DNA of 64,000 nt from Rheinheimera nanhaiensis E407-8. Lineage in GTDB: Bacteria > Pseudomonadota > Gammaproteobacteria > Enterobacterales > Alteromonadaceae. Below the pieces are notes generated by a model that saw nothing but the letters and a program-made list of their open reading frames with translations, was not told the DNA's origin and searched no databases. Shown piece after piece: positions 1-9,090 of the stretch (positions within the stretch are counted from its first letter, which is position 1; each line of letters begins with the position of its first letter). The stretch spans positions 62,001-126,000 of the forward strand of contig NZ_BAFK01000013.1 in the NCBI RefSeq assembly GCF_000296695.1, written 5' to 3'. Made by a program: the position numbers and the translations under genes.

Positions 1-350
1 GGATTAACCTTGTCAGGATCTTCTCCCAGCGCCGCTACGGCCGCCCGCATCGCGGCTAAATCGACTACAGCGGGCACACCGGTAAAATCCTGCATTAATA
101 CCCGCGCCGGCCGAAAGGCAATCTCACGCTCCGAGCTACCGGTTTTCTGCCAGTCGACCAGCGCCTGAATATCGGCGTCGGTTACGCTGTCACCATCGAG
201 ATGGCGTAACAGATTTTCCAGCAACACTTTTAATGAAAACGGCAAACGGCTGATATCGCCAAAACGCTCAGCCGCTTTGGACAGGCTATAAATACGGTAT
301 TGCTGCTGCGCCACGCTTAGGGTGTCGGTGTAAGGATTTGCTGAAGTCAT
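1..350 (-). CDS. acnA: Aconitate hydratase A, N-terminal part (cut by window edge)
   Basis: This is the first ~116 residues of aconitase, which interconverts citrate and isocitrate in the TCA cycle. The visible protein begins MTSANPYTDTLSV and continues through SRLPFSLKVLLENLLRH and VLMQDFTGVPAVVDLAAMR, both hallmark segments of the AcnA/IRP1 N-terminus. The start at 350 is an ATG preceded by AGGGGC at a normal distance. The Fe-S cysteines and the rest of the enzyme lie beyond the left edge. A long inverted repeat lies just upstream (367-403). Confidence 0.9.
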   Translation of the reverse strand, partial: MTSANPYTDTLSVAQQQYRIYSLSKAAERFGDISRLPFSLKVLLENLLRHLDGDSVTDADIQALVDWQKTGSSEREIAFRPARVLMQDFTGVPAVVDLAAMRAAVAALGEDPDKVN

Positions 351-366
351 AGTTGCCCCTCATTTA

Positions 367-403
367 TGGCTCTGATGACTTACAGTGTAGTTCATCAGAG
401 CCA
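367..403. repeat. 12-bp inverted repeat upstream of acnA
   Basis: TGGCTCTGATGA at 367-378 is exactly complementary to TCATCAGAGCCA at 392-403, with a 13-nt loop. It sits 17 bp upstream of the acnA start, inside the leader or promoter region. No T-run follows on either strand, so it is not a standard intrinsic terminator. It could be a regulatory hairpin in the acnA leader or an operator; the sequence does not decide. Confidence 0.5.
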
Positions 404-443
404 CAGTTTGAGGTTTAAACGGCAGATAGCCGTGACAGGAGGA

Positions 444-470
444 GGCGTAACATCAGCAAGATGTTACGCC
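444..470 (-). terminator. Hairpin after tyrS
   Basis: GGCGTAACATC (444-454) and GATGTTACGCC (460-470) form a perfect 11-bp stem with a 5-nt loop, 20 bp beyond the tyrS stop. There is no following U-tract on the minus strand, so termination here would be imperfect or factor-assisted. Confidence 0.45.
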
Positions 471-490
471 AAAATGGCGATGGTTAAGCG

Positions 491-1693
491 CTACTGCAAG
501 CTGATTTTGGCAAACTTGCGCTTACCCACCTGGTAAATCTCGCTGCTGCCTTTGGCGATTTCCAGTTTGGTGTCGTCAATTTTCTGCTCACCATTTAGCT
601 TTACCGCGCCTTGTTTAATCATGCGGATGGCCTCTGAGGTGCTATCGACTAAACCGGCTTCTTTTAACAGGTTGGCAATGGGCATGCTGGCACCCTCGCA
701 GCGGACAGTCAGCTCAGGGATATCATCCGGCAGCGCGTTTTTACTAAAACGCTGGATAAAGTCCTGATGCGCCGCCTCTGCTGCCGCCGCGTCATGGAAG
801 CGGGCAATAATTTCTTTGGCCAGCAGAATTTTAATATCGCGCGGGTTAGCGCCCTCTGCCACCTGCTGTTTCAGGGCCGCCACTTCGTCCAGCGGACGGA
901 AGCTTAGCAGGTCGTAGTAACGCCACATCAGCTCATCGGAAATTGACATAATTTTGCCAAACATCTCATTTGGCGCATCGGTAATGCCAACATAGTTACC
1001 CAGCGACTTGGACATTTTCTGCACGCCGTCCAGGCCTTCCAGCAGCGGTACCATCATCACGGTTTGCGGCCGCTGGCCTTCATCTTTTTGCAGTTCGCGG
1101 CCCATCAGCAAGTTAAAGCGCTGATCGGTACCGCCCATTTCAACATCGGCCTCAAGTGCCACTGAGTCCCAGCCCTGCACCAGTGGATAGAGAAACTCAT
1201 GGATAGCGATAGACTGATTATTGGCATAACGCTTTTTAAAGTCGTCACGCTCCAGCATACGCGCGACGGTCTGGCGGGCCGCCAGTTTAATCATGCCGGC
1301 GGCGCCGAGTTTTTCCATCCACTCAGAGTTAAAGGCTACGCGGGTTTTTGCCGGATCAAGAATTTTAAATACCTGATCTTTGTACGTTTGCGCATTAGCT
1401 AAGACATCTTCGCGGCTAAGCGGTTTACGGGTTACGTTTTTGCCGGTCGGGTCGCCAATTAAACCGGTAAAGTCACCGATTAAAAAGATCACTTCGTGGC
1501 CTAACTGCTGAAAGGTACGCAGCTTATTAATGAGCACTGTATGGCCTAAGTGTAAATCAGGTGCTGTTGGGTCAAAGCCAGCCTTAATCTTTAATGGCTT
1601 GCCCTCTTTGAGTTTGGCAATTAGCTCTTCTTCCAGCAGAATTTCTTCGCAACCGCGTTTTAACTCAGCTAAAGCCTGCTCCCAATCCGCCAT
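491..1693 (-). CDS. tyrS: Tyrosine--tRNA ligase (TyrRS)
   Basis: Class Ic aminoacyl-tRNA synthetase that charges tRNA-Tyr in the cytosol. The HIGH-type motif reads HLGHT (about residues 48-52), the KMSKS motif is present as QKMSKSLGN near residue 227, and an S4 RNA-binding domain closes the C-terminus ([19 protein letters not shown]...). At 400 aa it matches the long TyrRS form of gammaproteobacteria. The reading frame opens at a GTG at 1714. However, AGGAGG at 1699-1704 lies 5 nt from the ATG at 1693 ([11 protein letters not shown]), so I place the start there. It is divergent from mepM across ~150 bp, a common arrangement in this group. Confidence 0.96.
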   Translation of the reverse strand: MADWEQALAELKRGCEEILLEEELIAKLKEGKPLKIKAGFDPTAPDLHLGHTVLINKLRTFQQLGHEVIFLIGDFTGLIGDPTGKNVTRKPLSREDVLANAQTYKDQVFKILDPAKTRVAFNSEWMEKLGAAGMIKLAARQTVARMLERDDFKKRYANNQSIAIHEFLYPLVQGWDSVALEADVEMGGTDQRFNLLMGRELQKDEGQRPQTVMMVPLLEGLDGVQKMSKSLGNYVGITDAPNEMFGKIMSISDELMWRYYDLLSFRPLDEVAALKQQVAEGANPRDIKILLAKEIIARFHDAAAAEAAHQDFIQRFSKNALPDDIPELTVRCEGASMPIANLLKEAGLVDSTSEAIRMIKQGAVKLNGEQKIDDTKLEIAKGSSEIYQVGKRKFAKISLQ

Positions 1694-1841
1694 TCTGGCC
1701 TCCTGATTTTTCACCTGTTTACCCGTTGAAGCCGCATTCTATAGTATGTTTAGCCCAGGGGAAACGCACAAAAGTCTGGTGTCAGTGAAAAAAACGGTAT
1801 ATGCTCGGTTTTTGTGCGTTTGTTGAGCCAAGAACAGAATT

Positions 1842-3197
1842 ATGCGTCAATTCGTCACTAAAATTCCAAAACAGCACCGGGTGCTCATTGCCGCAACCTC
1901 AGTGTTCTTATCGGTGGTATTACTGCTGCCGTCTGAGCAGGCAGCCGCCTCGAAGAGCAGTAAGGCCGACAGCCTGGAAATTGGTAAGCGTTACAGCTTA
2001 GCACTGCCGGAGCAAACGGATGTATTACTGCCCGAGCAAAGCGTATCGGCGCTGGCGCCGTTACCGGCAGAAGATTTATCGTTAAACTGGTCAGTATTAC
2101 AGGTACGCAAAGGCGATGCCTTATCTGCACTGTTTAAACAAGCCAATGTCAGCCAGCAGGTCATGCTGGATATCCTGGCGCTGGGTAAACCAGTAAAAAC
2201 CTTAACCCGGTTATTCCCCGGCGAGCAGCTGGAGTTTGGTGTTAATGCACAGGGCGAGCTGCAAGAGCTGCGTTATGCGCTGAACCACCTGAGCACCCTG
2301 CGTATTAGCCGCAACGGCGAAGGCCGCTTTGTGGCCGAAGAGCTGAAAAAAGAGGTTGAACTGCGCAACCAGTTTGCCAGCGCGGCAATTCGCAGCAACT
2401 TCTGGAGCGCCGGTATTGAAGCAGGCTTAAGCGAAGCGCAAATCATGAACCTGGCCGGTATTTTTGGCTGGGATATCGACTTTGGTTTAGATATCCGCGC
2501 CGGTGACAGCTTTAGCGTGCTGTATGAAACCCAGTATGTTGACGGTGAGTTTATCGGCAACGGCAATATTATTGCCGCGCAATTCTCCAACCAGGGCCAT
2601 TTATACCAGGCCGTGCTGCACAGCGACGGTAACTACTACAAGCCAGACGGTGCCAGTATGCGTCAGGCGTTTTTACGCGCCCCGGTTAGCTTCCAGTACG
2701 TAAGCTCTAACTTTAACCCGCGCCGGTTACACCCGGTGTTAAAAACCGTGCGGCCACATAATGGTGTCGATTACGTTGCACCGGTAGGCACGCCTATTAT
2801 GGCGGCCGGCGATGGCCGTGTGGTGGCCTCGGCCTACAACAATATAAATGGTCATTATGTCTTTATTCAGCATGCCAATAATATTGTCACCAAGTACCTG
2901 CACCTGTCTAAGCGCTTAGTGGCCAAAGGCGATAAAGTACGCCAGGGCGAGGCGATTGGCCGCTTAGGCGGTACCGGCCGCGTTACCGGCGCTCATTTGC
3001 ACTATGAATTTGTGATAGATGGCGTACACCGTAACCCCAGAACAGTAAAACTGCCGCAAGCGACACCACTGCAGGGTAGCGATAAAGTACAGTTTACTGC
3101 CAAGGCGCAGCAGATATTAACCCAGCTACAAACCAAAGAGCGGGTATTGTTAGCTAAAGCTGACGAAGCGCTGCCTGCAGCTAGCGCCGCGCCTTAA
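1842..3197 (+). CDS. mepM: M23 murein DD-endopeptidase, MepM-like
   Basis: Periplasmic LytM-type metallopeptidase expected to cut the D-Ala-mDAP crosslinks of peptidoglycan. A hydrophobic N-terminal segment (residues ~14-32, VLIAATSVFLSVVLLLPSEQ) acts as a signal/anchor. An OapA/LysM-like region follows (LQVRKGDALSALFKQANVSQQ, ~85-130), then a linker and the C-terminal M23 domain. The zinc site is intact: HNGVDYVAPVGTP (H~306, D~310) and GAHLHYEF (HxH ~385-387). Length 451 aa is normal for MepM. A bidirectional-looking terminator follows immediately. Confidence 0.92.
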   Translation: MRQFVTKIPKQHRVLIAATSVFLSVVLLLPSEQAAASKSSKADSLEIGKRYSLALPEQTDVLLPEQSVSALAPLPAEDLSLNWSVLQVRKGDALSALFKQANVSQQVMLDILALGKPVKTLTRLFPGEQLEFGVNAQGELQELRYALNHLSTLRISRNGEGRFVAEELKKEVELRNQFASAAIRSNFWSAGIEAGLSEAQIMNLAGIFGWDIDFGLDIRAGDSFSVLYETQYVDGEFIGNGNIIAAQFSNQGHLYQAVLHSDGNYYKPDGASMRQAFLRAPVSFQYVSSNFNPRRLHPVLKTVRPHNGVDYVAPVGTPIMAAGDGRVVASAYNNINGHYVFIQHANNIVTKYLHLSKRLVAKGDKVRQGEAIGRLGGTGRVTGAHLHYEFVIDGVHRNPRTVKLPQATPLQGSDKVQFTAKAQQILTQLQTKERVLLAKADEALPAASAAP

Positions 3198-3216
3198 ACC
3201 GCTTGCCAAGATAGCA

Positions 3217-3247
3217 AAAGCCCGCGTTATATGACGCGGGCTTTTTT
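3217..3247 (+). terminator. Intrinsic terminator after mepM
   Basis: AAAGCCCGCGT pairs with ACGCGGGCTTT around a 6-nt loop and is followed by a T-run (TTTTTTG) on the plus strand. It lies 20 bp after the mepM stop and before the convergent end of oadB. Read on the minus strand it has a shorter T-tract, so it may stop transcription from both sides. Confidence 0.85.
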
Positions 3248-3289
3248 GTTGCTGCTTAGCCGCTCCTGCGCGCTAGCCGAGCATGCACG

Positions 3290-4420
3290 CTAGCCGACCA
3301 GCGCCAGCAAGATACCGGCAGCGACCGCTGAACCAATTACACCGGCAACGTTTGGCCCCATCGCATGCATCAGCAGGAAATTATGCGGGTTGGCTTCTAA
3401 GCCCACTTTATTCACCACCCGCGCGGCCATGGGTACGGCGGACACACCGGCAGCGCCAATCAGCGGGTTTATCGGCTGTTTGGAGAGCTTGCCCATCAGC
3501 TTGGCCATCAGCACGCCTGATGCAGTACCAATGGCAAAGGCCACCGCACCCAGCACTAAAATACCTAAGGTTTGCAGGGTGAGGAATTTATCAGCACTAA
3601 GGCGCGAGCCCACCGCCAGGCCCAAAAAGATGGTAACGATGTTAATCAGCTCGTTTTGCGAGGTTTTACTTAACCGCTCGACCACGCCGCATTCACGCAT
3701 CAGATTACCCAGACAAAACATACCGATAAGCGGCGCGGCGCTTGGCAGCAGCAAAATGGTTAGCAGCAGTACGGCCAGCGGGAAGACAATTTTCTCTTTT
3801 TTGCTCACTGTTCTCAGCTGCACCATTTCAATATTGCGCTCTGCCTTGCTGGTCAGCGCCCGCATAATCGGTGGCTGAATAATCGGCACCAGCGCCATAT
3901 AAGAGTAGGCCGCCACGGCAATGGCCCCCAGCAGATCCGGTGCCAGTTTCGAGGCCAGGAAAATGGCAGTCGGGCCATCGGCACCACCAATAATAGCAAT
4001 GGCCGAAGCTTCTTTTAAGGTAAAACTTAACCCTGGCACTGCATTAAGGGCGATGGCACCGAGCAAGGTGGCAAAGATGCCAAACTGCGCGGCCGCGCCT
4101 AATAACAGCATGCGCGGGTTGGCAATTAAGGCGCCAAAGTCAGTCATGGCGCCGACGCCCATAAAAATCAGCAGCGGAAAAATACCGGTACCAATACCCA
4201 CTTCGTAAATCATATACAGCAGGCCGCCCGGCTCGCCCATGCCGGCCAGCGGAATATTGGTCAGCACAGCGCCAAAGCCTATCGGCAATAACAGCAGCGG
4301 CTCAAAGCCACGTGCTATCGCCAGATACAGCAGGGTAAAACCGACCAGCATCATCACAGCCTGACCGGCGGTAAAATTCATCAAACCGGTCGAGGCAATT
4401 AAGGTTGTTACAGCATCCAT
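3290..4420 (-). CDS. oadB: Oxaloacetate decarboxylase, sodium-pumping beta subunit
   Basis: Integral membrane subunit of the Na+-translocating oxaloacetate decarboxylase. It decarboxylates carboxybiotin and exports Na+. The 376-aa protein has about nine hydrophobic segments and typical motifs: [18 protein letters not shown] (contains the conserved Asp of the Na+ pathway) and [19 protein letters not shown], with [14 protein letters not shown] near the C-terminus. A GGGGA ribosome-binding site precedes the ATG at 4420. It is the last gene of the oadG-oadA-oadB operon, 16 bp after oadA. Confidence 0.95.
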   Translation of the reverse strand: MDAVTTLIASTGLMNFTAGQAVMMLVGFTLLYLAIARGFEPLLLLPIGFGAVLTNIPLAGMGEPGGLLYMIYEVGIGTGIFPLLIFMGVGAMTDFGALIANPRMLLLGAAAQFGIFATLLGAIALNAVPGLSFTLKEASAIAIIGGADGPTAIFLASKLAPDLLGAIAVAAYSYMALVPIIQPPIMRALTSKAERNIEMVQLRTVSKKEKIVFPLAVLLLTILLLPSAAPLIGMFCLGNLMRECGVVERLSKTSQNELINIVTIFLGLAVGSRLSADKFLTLQTLGILVLGAVAFAIGTASGVLMAKLMGKLSKQPINPLIGAAGVSAVPMAARVVNKVGLEANPHNFLLMHAMGPNVAGVIGSAVAAGILLALVG

Positions 4421-4436
4421 TGATTATCCCCGGCGC

Positions 4437-6227
4437 CTAGTTAAAACTGATCAGCACATCGCCTGTGCTGACGGCATCACCGGCCGCGACATGGATATTG
4501 GCGACCTGGCCATCGGCCACGGCGCGCACTTCAGTTTCCATTTTCATCGCTTCCATAATAATCACCACATCGCCGCGTTTTACGCTGGCACCGACTTTGG
4601 TCACCACTTTCCAGATATTGCCGGCCAGCGGCGCGTTAAGGGTGGCCGCGCCGGTTACTGAGGCACTGGCCGGGATATTTTCTGACACCACAGGTTTTAC
4701 TGAGCTAAGCTCGCCGCTGGGGGCAACCTCGACTTCATACACCTTGCCATCAACGCGCACGCTGTAACTGGCCGGGCCGCTTTGCGCCGCCTTAGCCGTG
4801 TTAGCCGCTGGCTTAGTCGCTGACGGCAGTGCTGCCGCTGCATCGGGGGCCGGCTCAAACGCCGCCGGATTGTCGCGGTTTTTCAAAAACTTCAGCCCGA
4901 CTTGCGGGAATAAGGCATAAGTCAGCACATCATCAATTTGCTGCTCTGCCAAACGGATACTCTCGCTTTGTGCCAGGCTGCTTAGCTCCTGCTGCAGTTT
5001 GTCCAGCTCGGGCTCAAGTAAGTCAGCCGGCCGGCAGGTAATGGCTTTTTCGCCGGCTAACACCCGCTGTTGCAATTCGGTGTTCATCGGTGCAGGCGTA
5101 GCGCCGTATTCGCCTTTTAATACACCGGCCGTTTCTTTGGTAATGCTTTTGTAGCGCTCGCCGGTCAGCACATTCAGCACTGCCTGGGTACCGACAATTT
5201 GTGAGGTTGGCGTGACCAGTGGTAAATAGCCTAAATCCTGCCGCACCTGCGGAATTTCCTTTAATACCGCATCGAGCTTATCCAGTGCGCCCTGCTCTTT
5301 TAGCTGGCTTTCCATGTTGGTGAGCATGCCACCTGGCACCTGCGCCAATAAAATACGTGCATCGACGCCTTTTAATGAGCCTTCAAACTGGGCGTATTTT
5401 TTGCGGATATCGCGAAAATAAGCAGCAATCTCTGCCAGCAGTTCCATGTTAAGGCCGGTATCGCGCTCGGTGCCCTCGGTTATTGCCACCATGGTTTCAG
5501 TGGCACTGTGGCCATAAGTCATGCTCATTGAAGAAATGGCGGTGTCGAGCATATCAATACCGGCATCGATGGCTTTTTGGTAACTTGCCGTGCTAAGCCC
5601 GGTGGTGGCATGGCATTGCATCGCCAGCGGAATTTTGGTCGCTTCTTTAATGCGACTGACCAGCTCCTCACACTCGTAAGGTTTAAGCAGGCCAGCCATA
5701 TCTTTAATACAAATAGAGTGACAGCCCATATCTTCGAGCTGACGCGCCATGTCTACCCACATGTCGATAGTGTGCACCGGGCTTACCGTGTAAGAAATAG
5801 TGCCCTGGGCATGGGCGCCGACCTTTATTGCGGCCTGCACTGCTGTTTGCAGGTTGCGGATATCGTTCATCGCATCGAAAATACGAAACACATCCACGCC
5901 GTTCTTATGGGCGCGTTCGACAAACTTAGTCACCACATCATCAGCATAATGGCGGTAACCGAGTAAATTCTGGCCGCGCAACAGCATTTGCTGTTTGGTG
6001 TTTGGCATGGCTTTTTTCAGCTCGCGGATCCGATGCCAGGGATCTTCGCCCAGATAGCGGATACAGGCATCAAAGGTGGCACCGCCCCAGGATTCCATCG
6101 ACCAGTAACCGACCTTATCCAGCTTGGCGGCAATCGGCAGCATATCTTCCAGCCGCAGCCGCGTGGCTAATAATGACTGGTGGGCGTCACGTAGCACCAA
6201 CTCTGTCAGTAATAATGGTTTGCTCAT
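4437..6227 (-). CDS. oadA: Oxaloacetate decarboxylase alpha subunit (carboxyltransferase + biotin carrier)
   Basis: Transfers CO2 from oxaloacetate to biotin. The N-terminal HMGL-like TIM barrel (~1-275) starts [21 protein letters not shown] and includes [11 protein letters not shown] and [13 protein letters not shown], the metal-site region. A PYC_OADA domain follows (~300-470), then an Ala/Pro-rich linker and a biotinyl domain (~525-596) with EAMKMET, where K562 is the biotinylated lysine. Length 596 aa is normal. A strong SD (AGAGGAC) precedes the ATG. It lies between oadG (12-bp gap) and oadB. Confidence 0.96.
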   Translation of the reverse strand: MSKPLLLTELVLRDAHQSLLATRLRLEDMLPIAAKLDKVGYWSMESWGGATFDACIRYLGEDPWHRIRELKKAMPNTKQQMLLRGQNLLGYRHYADDVVTKFVERAHKNGVDVFRIFDAMNDIRNLQTAVQAAIKVGAHAQGTISYTVSPVHTIDMWVDMARQLEDMGCHSICIKDMAGLLKPYECEELVSRIKEATKIPLAMQCHATTGLSTASYQKAIDAGIDMLDTAISSMSMTYGHSATETMVAITEGTERDTGLNMELLAEIAAYFRDIRKKYAQFEGSLKGVDARILLAQVPGGMLTNMESQLKEQGALDKLDAVLKEIPQVRQDLGYLPLVTPTSQIVGTQAVLNVLTGERYKSITKETAGVLKGEYGATPAPMNTELQQRVLAGEKAITCRPADLLEPELDKLQQELSSLAQSESIRLAEQQIDDVLTYALFPQVGLKFLKNRDNPAAFEPAPDAAAALPSATKPAANTAKAAQSGPASYSVRVDGKVYEVEVAPSGELSSVKPVVSENIPASASVTGAATLNAPLAGNIWKVVTKVGASVKRGDVVIIMEAMKMETEVRAVADGQVANIHVAAGDAVSTGDVLISFN

Positions 6228-6239
6228 GCCTGAGTCCTC

Positions 6240-6479
6240 TTATTGTTGTTGCCGATACTGGTGTATCGCGGTTGAAATGGCGGCAATGACAGCAGCCGAT
6301 GGCCCTGAGCTGCCTGGCGTGGTCACTACATTGCTGGCAGTGGCCTTAGCGGGAAAATAACGCTGCATAACACGACTTATCAGCTGCACGATAAACACCA
6401 ACAGCAGTAAAAAGGCAAATACTGCCCCCATACCTATCAGCATCAGGCTGGCGGCTTCGAGTAATAATTCTGCAACCAT
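6240..6479 (-). CDS. oadG: Oxaloacetate decarboxylase gamma subunit
   Basis: Small single-span subunit (79 aa) that organises the alpha and beta subunits. It has one membrane helix near the N-terminus (SLMLIGMGAVFAFLLLLVFIV), a short linker and a C-terminal tail (ATAVIAAISTAIHQYRQQ-like) that contacts the alpha subunit in this family. Its position as first gene ahead of oadA and oadB is the usual oadGAB order. OadG sequences vary strongly, so the call rests on size, topology and context. Confidence 0.88.
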   Translation of the reverse strand: MVAELLLEAASLMLIGMGAVFAFLLLLVFIVQLISRVMQRYFPAKATASNVVTTPGSSGPSAAVIAAISTAIHQYRQQQ

Positions 6480-6670
6480 AGCGGTGTGCTCCGTCTGTTT
6501 GGGTGCCGGCAGCGGCCGGCACCTTCAGCATAGTAGAATTGTCTCTGTCGGGCAGATTTTAGCCAGACGACCCGACATTATGCGCAGTAAGCCCCCGTCA
6601 GATAAATAACCTGGCGTGATAACTGCTATTTATGCTAACAATGTGCATAACGCAGCTACAGTACACGTAA

Positions 6671-6694
6671 AGACATTCAAATGTCTAGCCATCT
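6671..6694 (-). promoter_or_regulatory. Three 8-bp boxes resembling MetJ sites, upstream of oadG
   Basis: On the minus strand, three consecutive 8-mers read AGATGGCT, AGACATTT and GAATGTCT. They match the MetJ box consensus AGACGTCT at 5, 6 and 5 of 8 positions. The core is a 16-bp near-perfect palindrome (AGACATT-CA-AATGTCT on the plus strand). It lies immediately downstream of a TATAAT hexamer (6701-6696), where a repressor would cover the transcription start. The metA operator at 27714-27737 shares AGATGGC. MetJ control of oadGAB is not something I know of, so this stays tentative. Confidence 0.35.
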
Positions 6695-6695
6695 G

Positions 6696-6730
6696 ATTAT
6701 AAAAGAACCAGATCACAGCGTCTGGGAAAG
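6696..6730 (-). promoter_or_regulatory. Candidate sigma-70 promoter for oadGAB
   Basis: Minus strand: a perfect TATAAT at 6701-6696, with CAGACG (3/6 match to TTGACA) 17 bp upstream. A start near 6689 would give a ~210-nt leader before oadG. The -35 match is weak, so an activator or extended element may help. Confidence 0.4.
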
Positions 6731-6820
6731 GTGAGGCCTCCTGTAACCACAGTGACCAACATGGTCTAGTGTGCTTAACCAGCAGGCTTTCGTGTTGGCA
6801 GTTGTTGCAACAAAAGTGTG

Positions 6821-7411
6821 TTAGGGCCTAAGCTGAGCGGCAATTTGCTGGCTAAGCTGCTGCACGCCCTGCCCCAGCGCGGTAACCAGCGCCGGATAAC
6901 CATCATCCGCCAGTGGCACCCTGTAACTAAACGGCTGGCTTAACGGCTGGCCGCTTAACAAAAAATGCCCGCTTAACAGCGCATAGCCATCGGCGCTGCC
7001 ATGAAAGCTATCCAGCTGCAGCCACAAACGGGTACTTTGCGCGCCCGGCTGCAACTGTACCGCATAACCCGACGCCAGCTGGCTTAAATGCTGGCGCAGT
7101 TGGCGCTGCAGCTGTTGGTCCAGCGCGTCGGCCCACAGGTGCTGTCGCGCCATCACCAGCTCTACCGCAGAGGTTTGCAGCACCAAACCACGGCCATTTA
7201 AATAAGGTGCTACCTTTACCGGTTCAATAAATAAGCTTTTGCCGGCACTGCTGTTATCTGCAGCATGGTTATTAGCGGCCATGCTGCTCTCTGGCTGGCT
7301 GTGTGATGGTGCCGGTAACTGGTAAAAATGCGTGGTGGCCGGGCTGCTGCAGGCCGTTAGCAACAGCAGCACAGCAGCGCTTAGTAAGGGCTTAGCAAGG
7401 CGTAATGTCAT
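6821..7411 (-). CDS. pqiC: PqiC-type outer-membrane lipoprotein (ABC-type transport auxiliary, DUF330)
   Basis: Lipoprotein component of the PqiABC intermembrane lipid-transport system. The N-terminus has a lipobox, LLLLTACSSP (Cys ~21), and the body carries the DUF330 pattern (HFYQLPAPS near the start, VKVAPYLNGRGLVLQTSAVELVMARQHLWADAL). 196 aa matches the family. SD AAAGGAG precedes the ATG at 7411. It ends the pqiA-pqiB-pqiC operon, 14 bp after pqiB, and probably forms the outer-membrane ring that docks the PqiB tube. Confidence 0.9.
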   Translation of the reverse strand: MTLRLAKPLLSAAVLLLLTACSSPATTHFYQLPAPSHSQPESSMAANNHAADNSSAGKSLFIEPVKVAPYLNGRGLVLQTSAVELVMARQHLWADALDQQLQRQLRQHLSQLASGYAVQLQPGAQSTRLWLQLDSFHGSADGYALLSGHFLLSGQPLSQPFSYRVPLADDGYPALVTALGQGVQQLSQQIAAQLRP

Positions 7412-7425
7412 AGTGTGTATCTCCT

Positions 7426-9090
7426 TTACTGCCGGGCACGGCTTGGCTGTGGGTCGGCCGGCGCTTTGGCTTCAAACACCAGCGCATTACTTTGCTGGTT
7501 CAGGGTTTGCAATACCGGTTGCAGCTCGCGCAGCACCTGATCCAGCGTTTGCAAATTGCCACTTAACTTATCATAGGCCGCCGAGCCCGGGCTTAATCCG
7601 GCCAGCATTTGCTGCAGCTGCTGTAAGCTGCTTTGTAGCTGTGCCGGCAGTTGTTGCATCTTAGGGTCGCTTAGCAGTTTATCCAGCTGCGCCAGCATGG
7701 TATTGGCCGATTGCAGCATCTGATCAGCACTTTGCATCGTTTGCTCACTTTGCGTCAGCAGTTGCTCAACCGGCAGGTTGTTAATTTTATCCAGTGCCAT
7801 CAACACTTTTTGCTCTATGTTGCTCAGGCCACTGCGGGTGGTTGGCAGCATCGGATAGCCGGCACTCTGGCTTAGCGCCAGCCGCTGCAATTGCAGCTCG
7901 GTTGGCTCTGGCAGCGCCGCATCAAGATTGACATCTAAATCGATATACAGCGCACCGGTTAGCAGGTTGCCGGTTTTCAGCGCCGCGTGCATGCCACGCG
8001 CCACGGCTTTATCCAATTCCTGCTTTAATTGCGCCAGGCTAAGATTTTCATACAGCCGGCCGGCTTCAATGCGGATAAGCACCGGTATGCCCTGCTGCAG
8101 CGACACTTCAAAGGGTTTATCGATAGAAAAGAAAAACGGCACGCTGGCCACAGTACCCACCCGTACCCCGCGATACTCTACCGGCGCACCGGCCTTTAAG
8201 CCGCGCACCGACTCGTCAAAAAACAGCAGGTATTCGACAAATTCGCTGTACAAGCCATCCTGAATGCTTTGCTGGTTCGGAAACAGCTGAAACTCAGTGC
8301 CATCACGAACTGCGGCACCCGGCGGCCAGCCCTGCATTAAATCAAAACTGACACCGCCGCTGAGTAAAGTCGTAGCTGAACCAACATCTACCTGCAGGCC
8401 TTCGGCAGATAAATCAAAGGAAAAGCCACTGCTTAGCCAAAACCGCACATTTTCGGTTACCAGCACATCAAAGGGCTCGCGAATATACAGCTGATAACGG
8501 GTACGCCGGCTGGCCAGTTCAAATTCGCTGTGCTCTACCGTGCCCACTTCATAACCGCGATACAGCACCGGATCGCCCACCGCTAAACCACCACTGTTGG
8601 CCGTAGTAAGACTAACCCGAATGCCCGGCGCATCAGCCGGCGCCACCGGTGGCGTGTCCAGCAGCTGATGTTGCAGTTGCTGCTCTGTCGACTCACCTGG
8701 CTGCAACTCAATATACACGCCGGATAACAGCGTATTTAAGCCGGTAATACCGCCACGGCCAATTTGTGGCTTTACCACCCAAAATTGCGAGTCAGCATTT
8801 AACAGCGGTGTCACCGCCGGCTTCATCCGCGCTTTAATAATTACCTGCTTTAAATCTTCACTTAATTCAACCGACACCACCTGGCCAACATCAACACTAC
8901 GGCTTTTAATCTGGGTTTTGCCGGCAATAATGCCCTCTGCATCGCCAGTCAGTAAGGTAAGTAAAGCCCCCTGCTGCTGATAATGGTTATACAGCATCCA
9001 CATACCTATCAGCACTGCCGCTATTGGCACCACCCAAATTGGTGACCACTGCTTGATCCGGCTAACTTTAGCGCTCTGTTGCTGCGTCAA
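7426..9090 (-). CDS. pqiB: PqiB-type MCE protein (TTG start)
   Basis: Membrane-anchored MCE-domain protein that forms a periplasm-spanning tunnel for lipids. An N-terminal helix (WVVPIAAVLIGMWMLYNHY) is followed by three MCE repeats (around residues 42-135, 158-220 and 285-385, each with GLxxGxPVxYRGxxVG-like strands). A long C-terminal alpha-helical needle follows (QSADQMLQSANTMLAQLDKLL...). 554 aa is normal for PqiB. The start is a TTG at 9090 with GGGAG 6 nt upstream; no in-frame ATG or GTG fits. The start overlaps the end of pqiA by 23 bp. Confidence 0.92.
   Translation of the reverse strand: MTQQQSAKVSRIKQWSPIWVVPIAAVLIGMWMLYNHYQQQGALLTLLTGDAEGIIAGKTQIKSRSVDVGQVVSVELSEDLKQVIIKARMKPAVTPLLNADSQFWVVKPQIGRGGITGLNTLLSGVYIELQPGESTEQQLQHQLLDTPPVAPADAPGIRVSLTTANSGGLAVGDPVLYRGYEVGTVEHSEFELASRRTRYQLYIREPFDVLVTENVRFWLSSGFSFDLSAEGLQVDVGSATTLLSGGVSFDLMQGWPPGAAVRDGTEFQLFPNQQSIQDGLYSEFVEYLLFFDESVRGLKAGAPVEYRGVRVGTVASVPFFFSIDKPFEVSLQQGIPVLIRIEAGRLYENLSLAQLKQELDKAVARGMHAALKTGNLLTGALYIDLDVNLDAALPEPTELQLQRLALSQSAGYPMLPTTRSGLSNIEQKVLMALDKINNLPVEQLLTQSEQTMQSADQMLQSANTMLAQLDKLLSDPKMQQLPAQLQSSLQQLQQMLAGLSPGSAAYDKLSGNLQTLDQVLRELQPVLQTLNQQSNALVFEAKAPADPQPSRARQ

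Larger units (their letters stand above)
6480..6820 (-). other. Intergenic region: oadGAB promoter/leader and pqiC downstream region
   Basis: No gene is visible in these 341 bp. For the minus strand there is a plausible promoter near 6700 with a tandem-box operator-like palindrome (separate entries). A ~190-nt leader follows, containing a weak 7-bp hairpin (TGTCGGG 6546-6552 / CCCGACA). No strong terminator for pqiC is evident. Confidence 0.5.

Noticed and set aside
1694..1714. GTG start for tyrS at 1714
   Set aside because: It would place the perfect AGGAGG inside the coding region; the ATG at 1693 has the SD at optimal distance.
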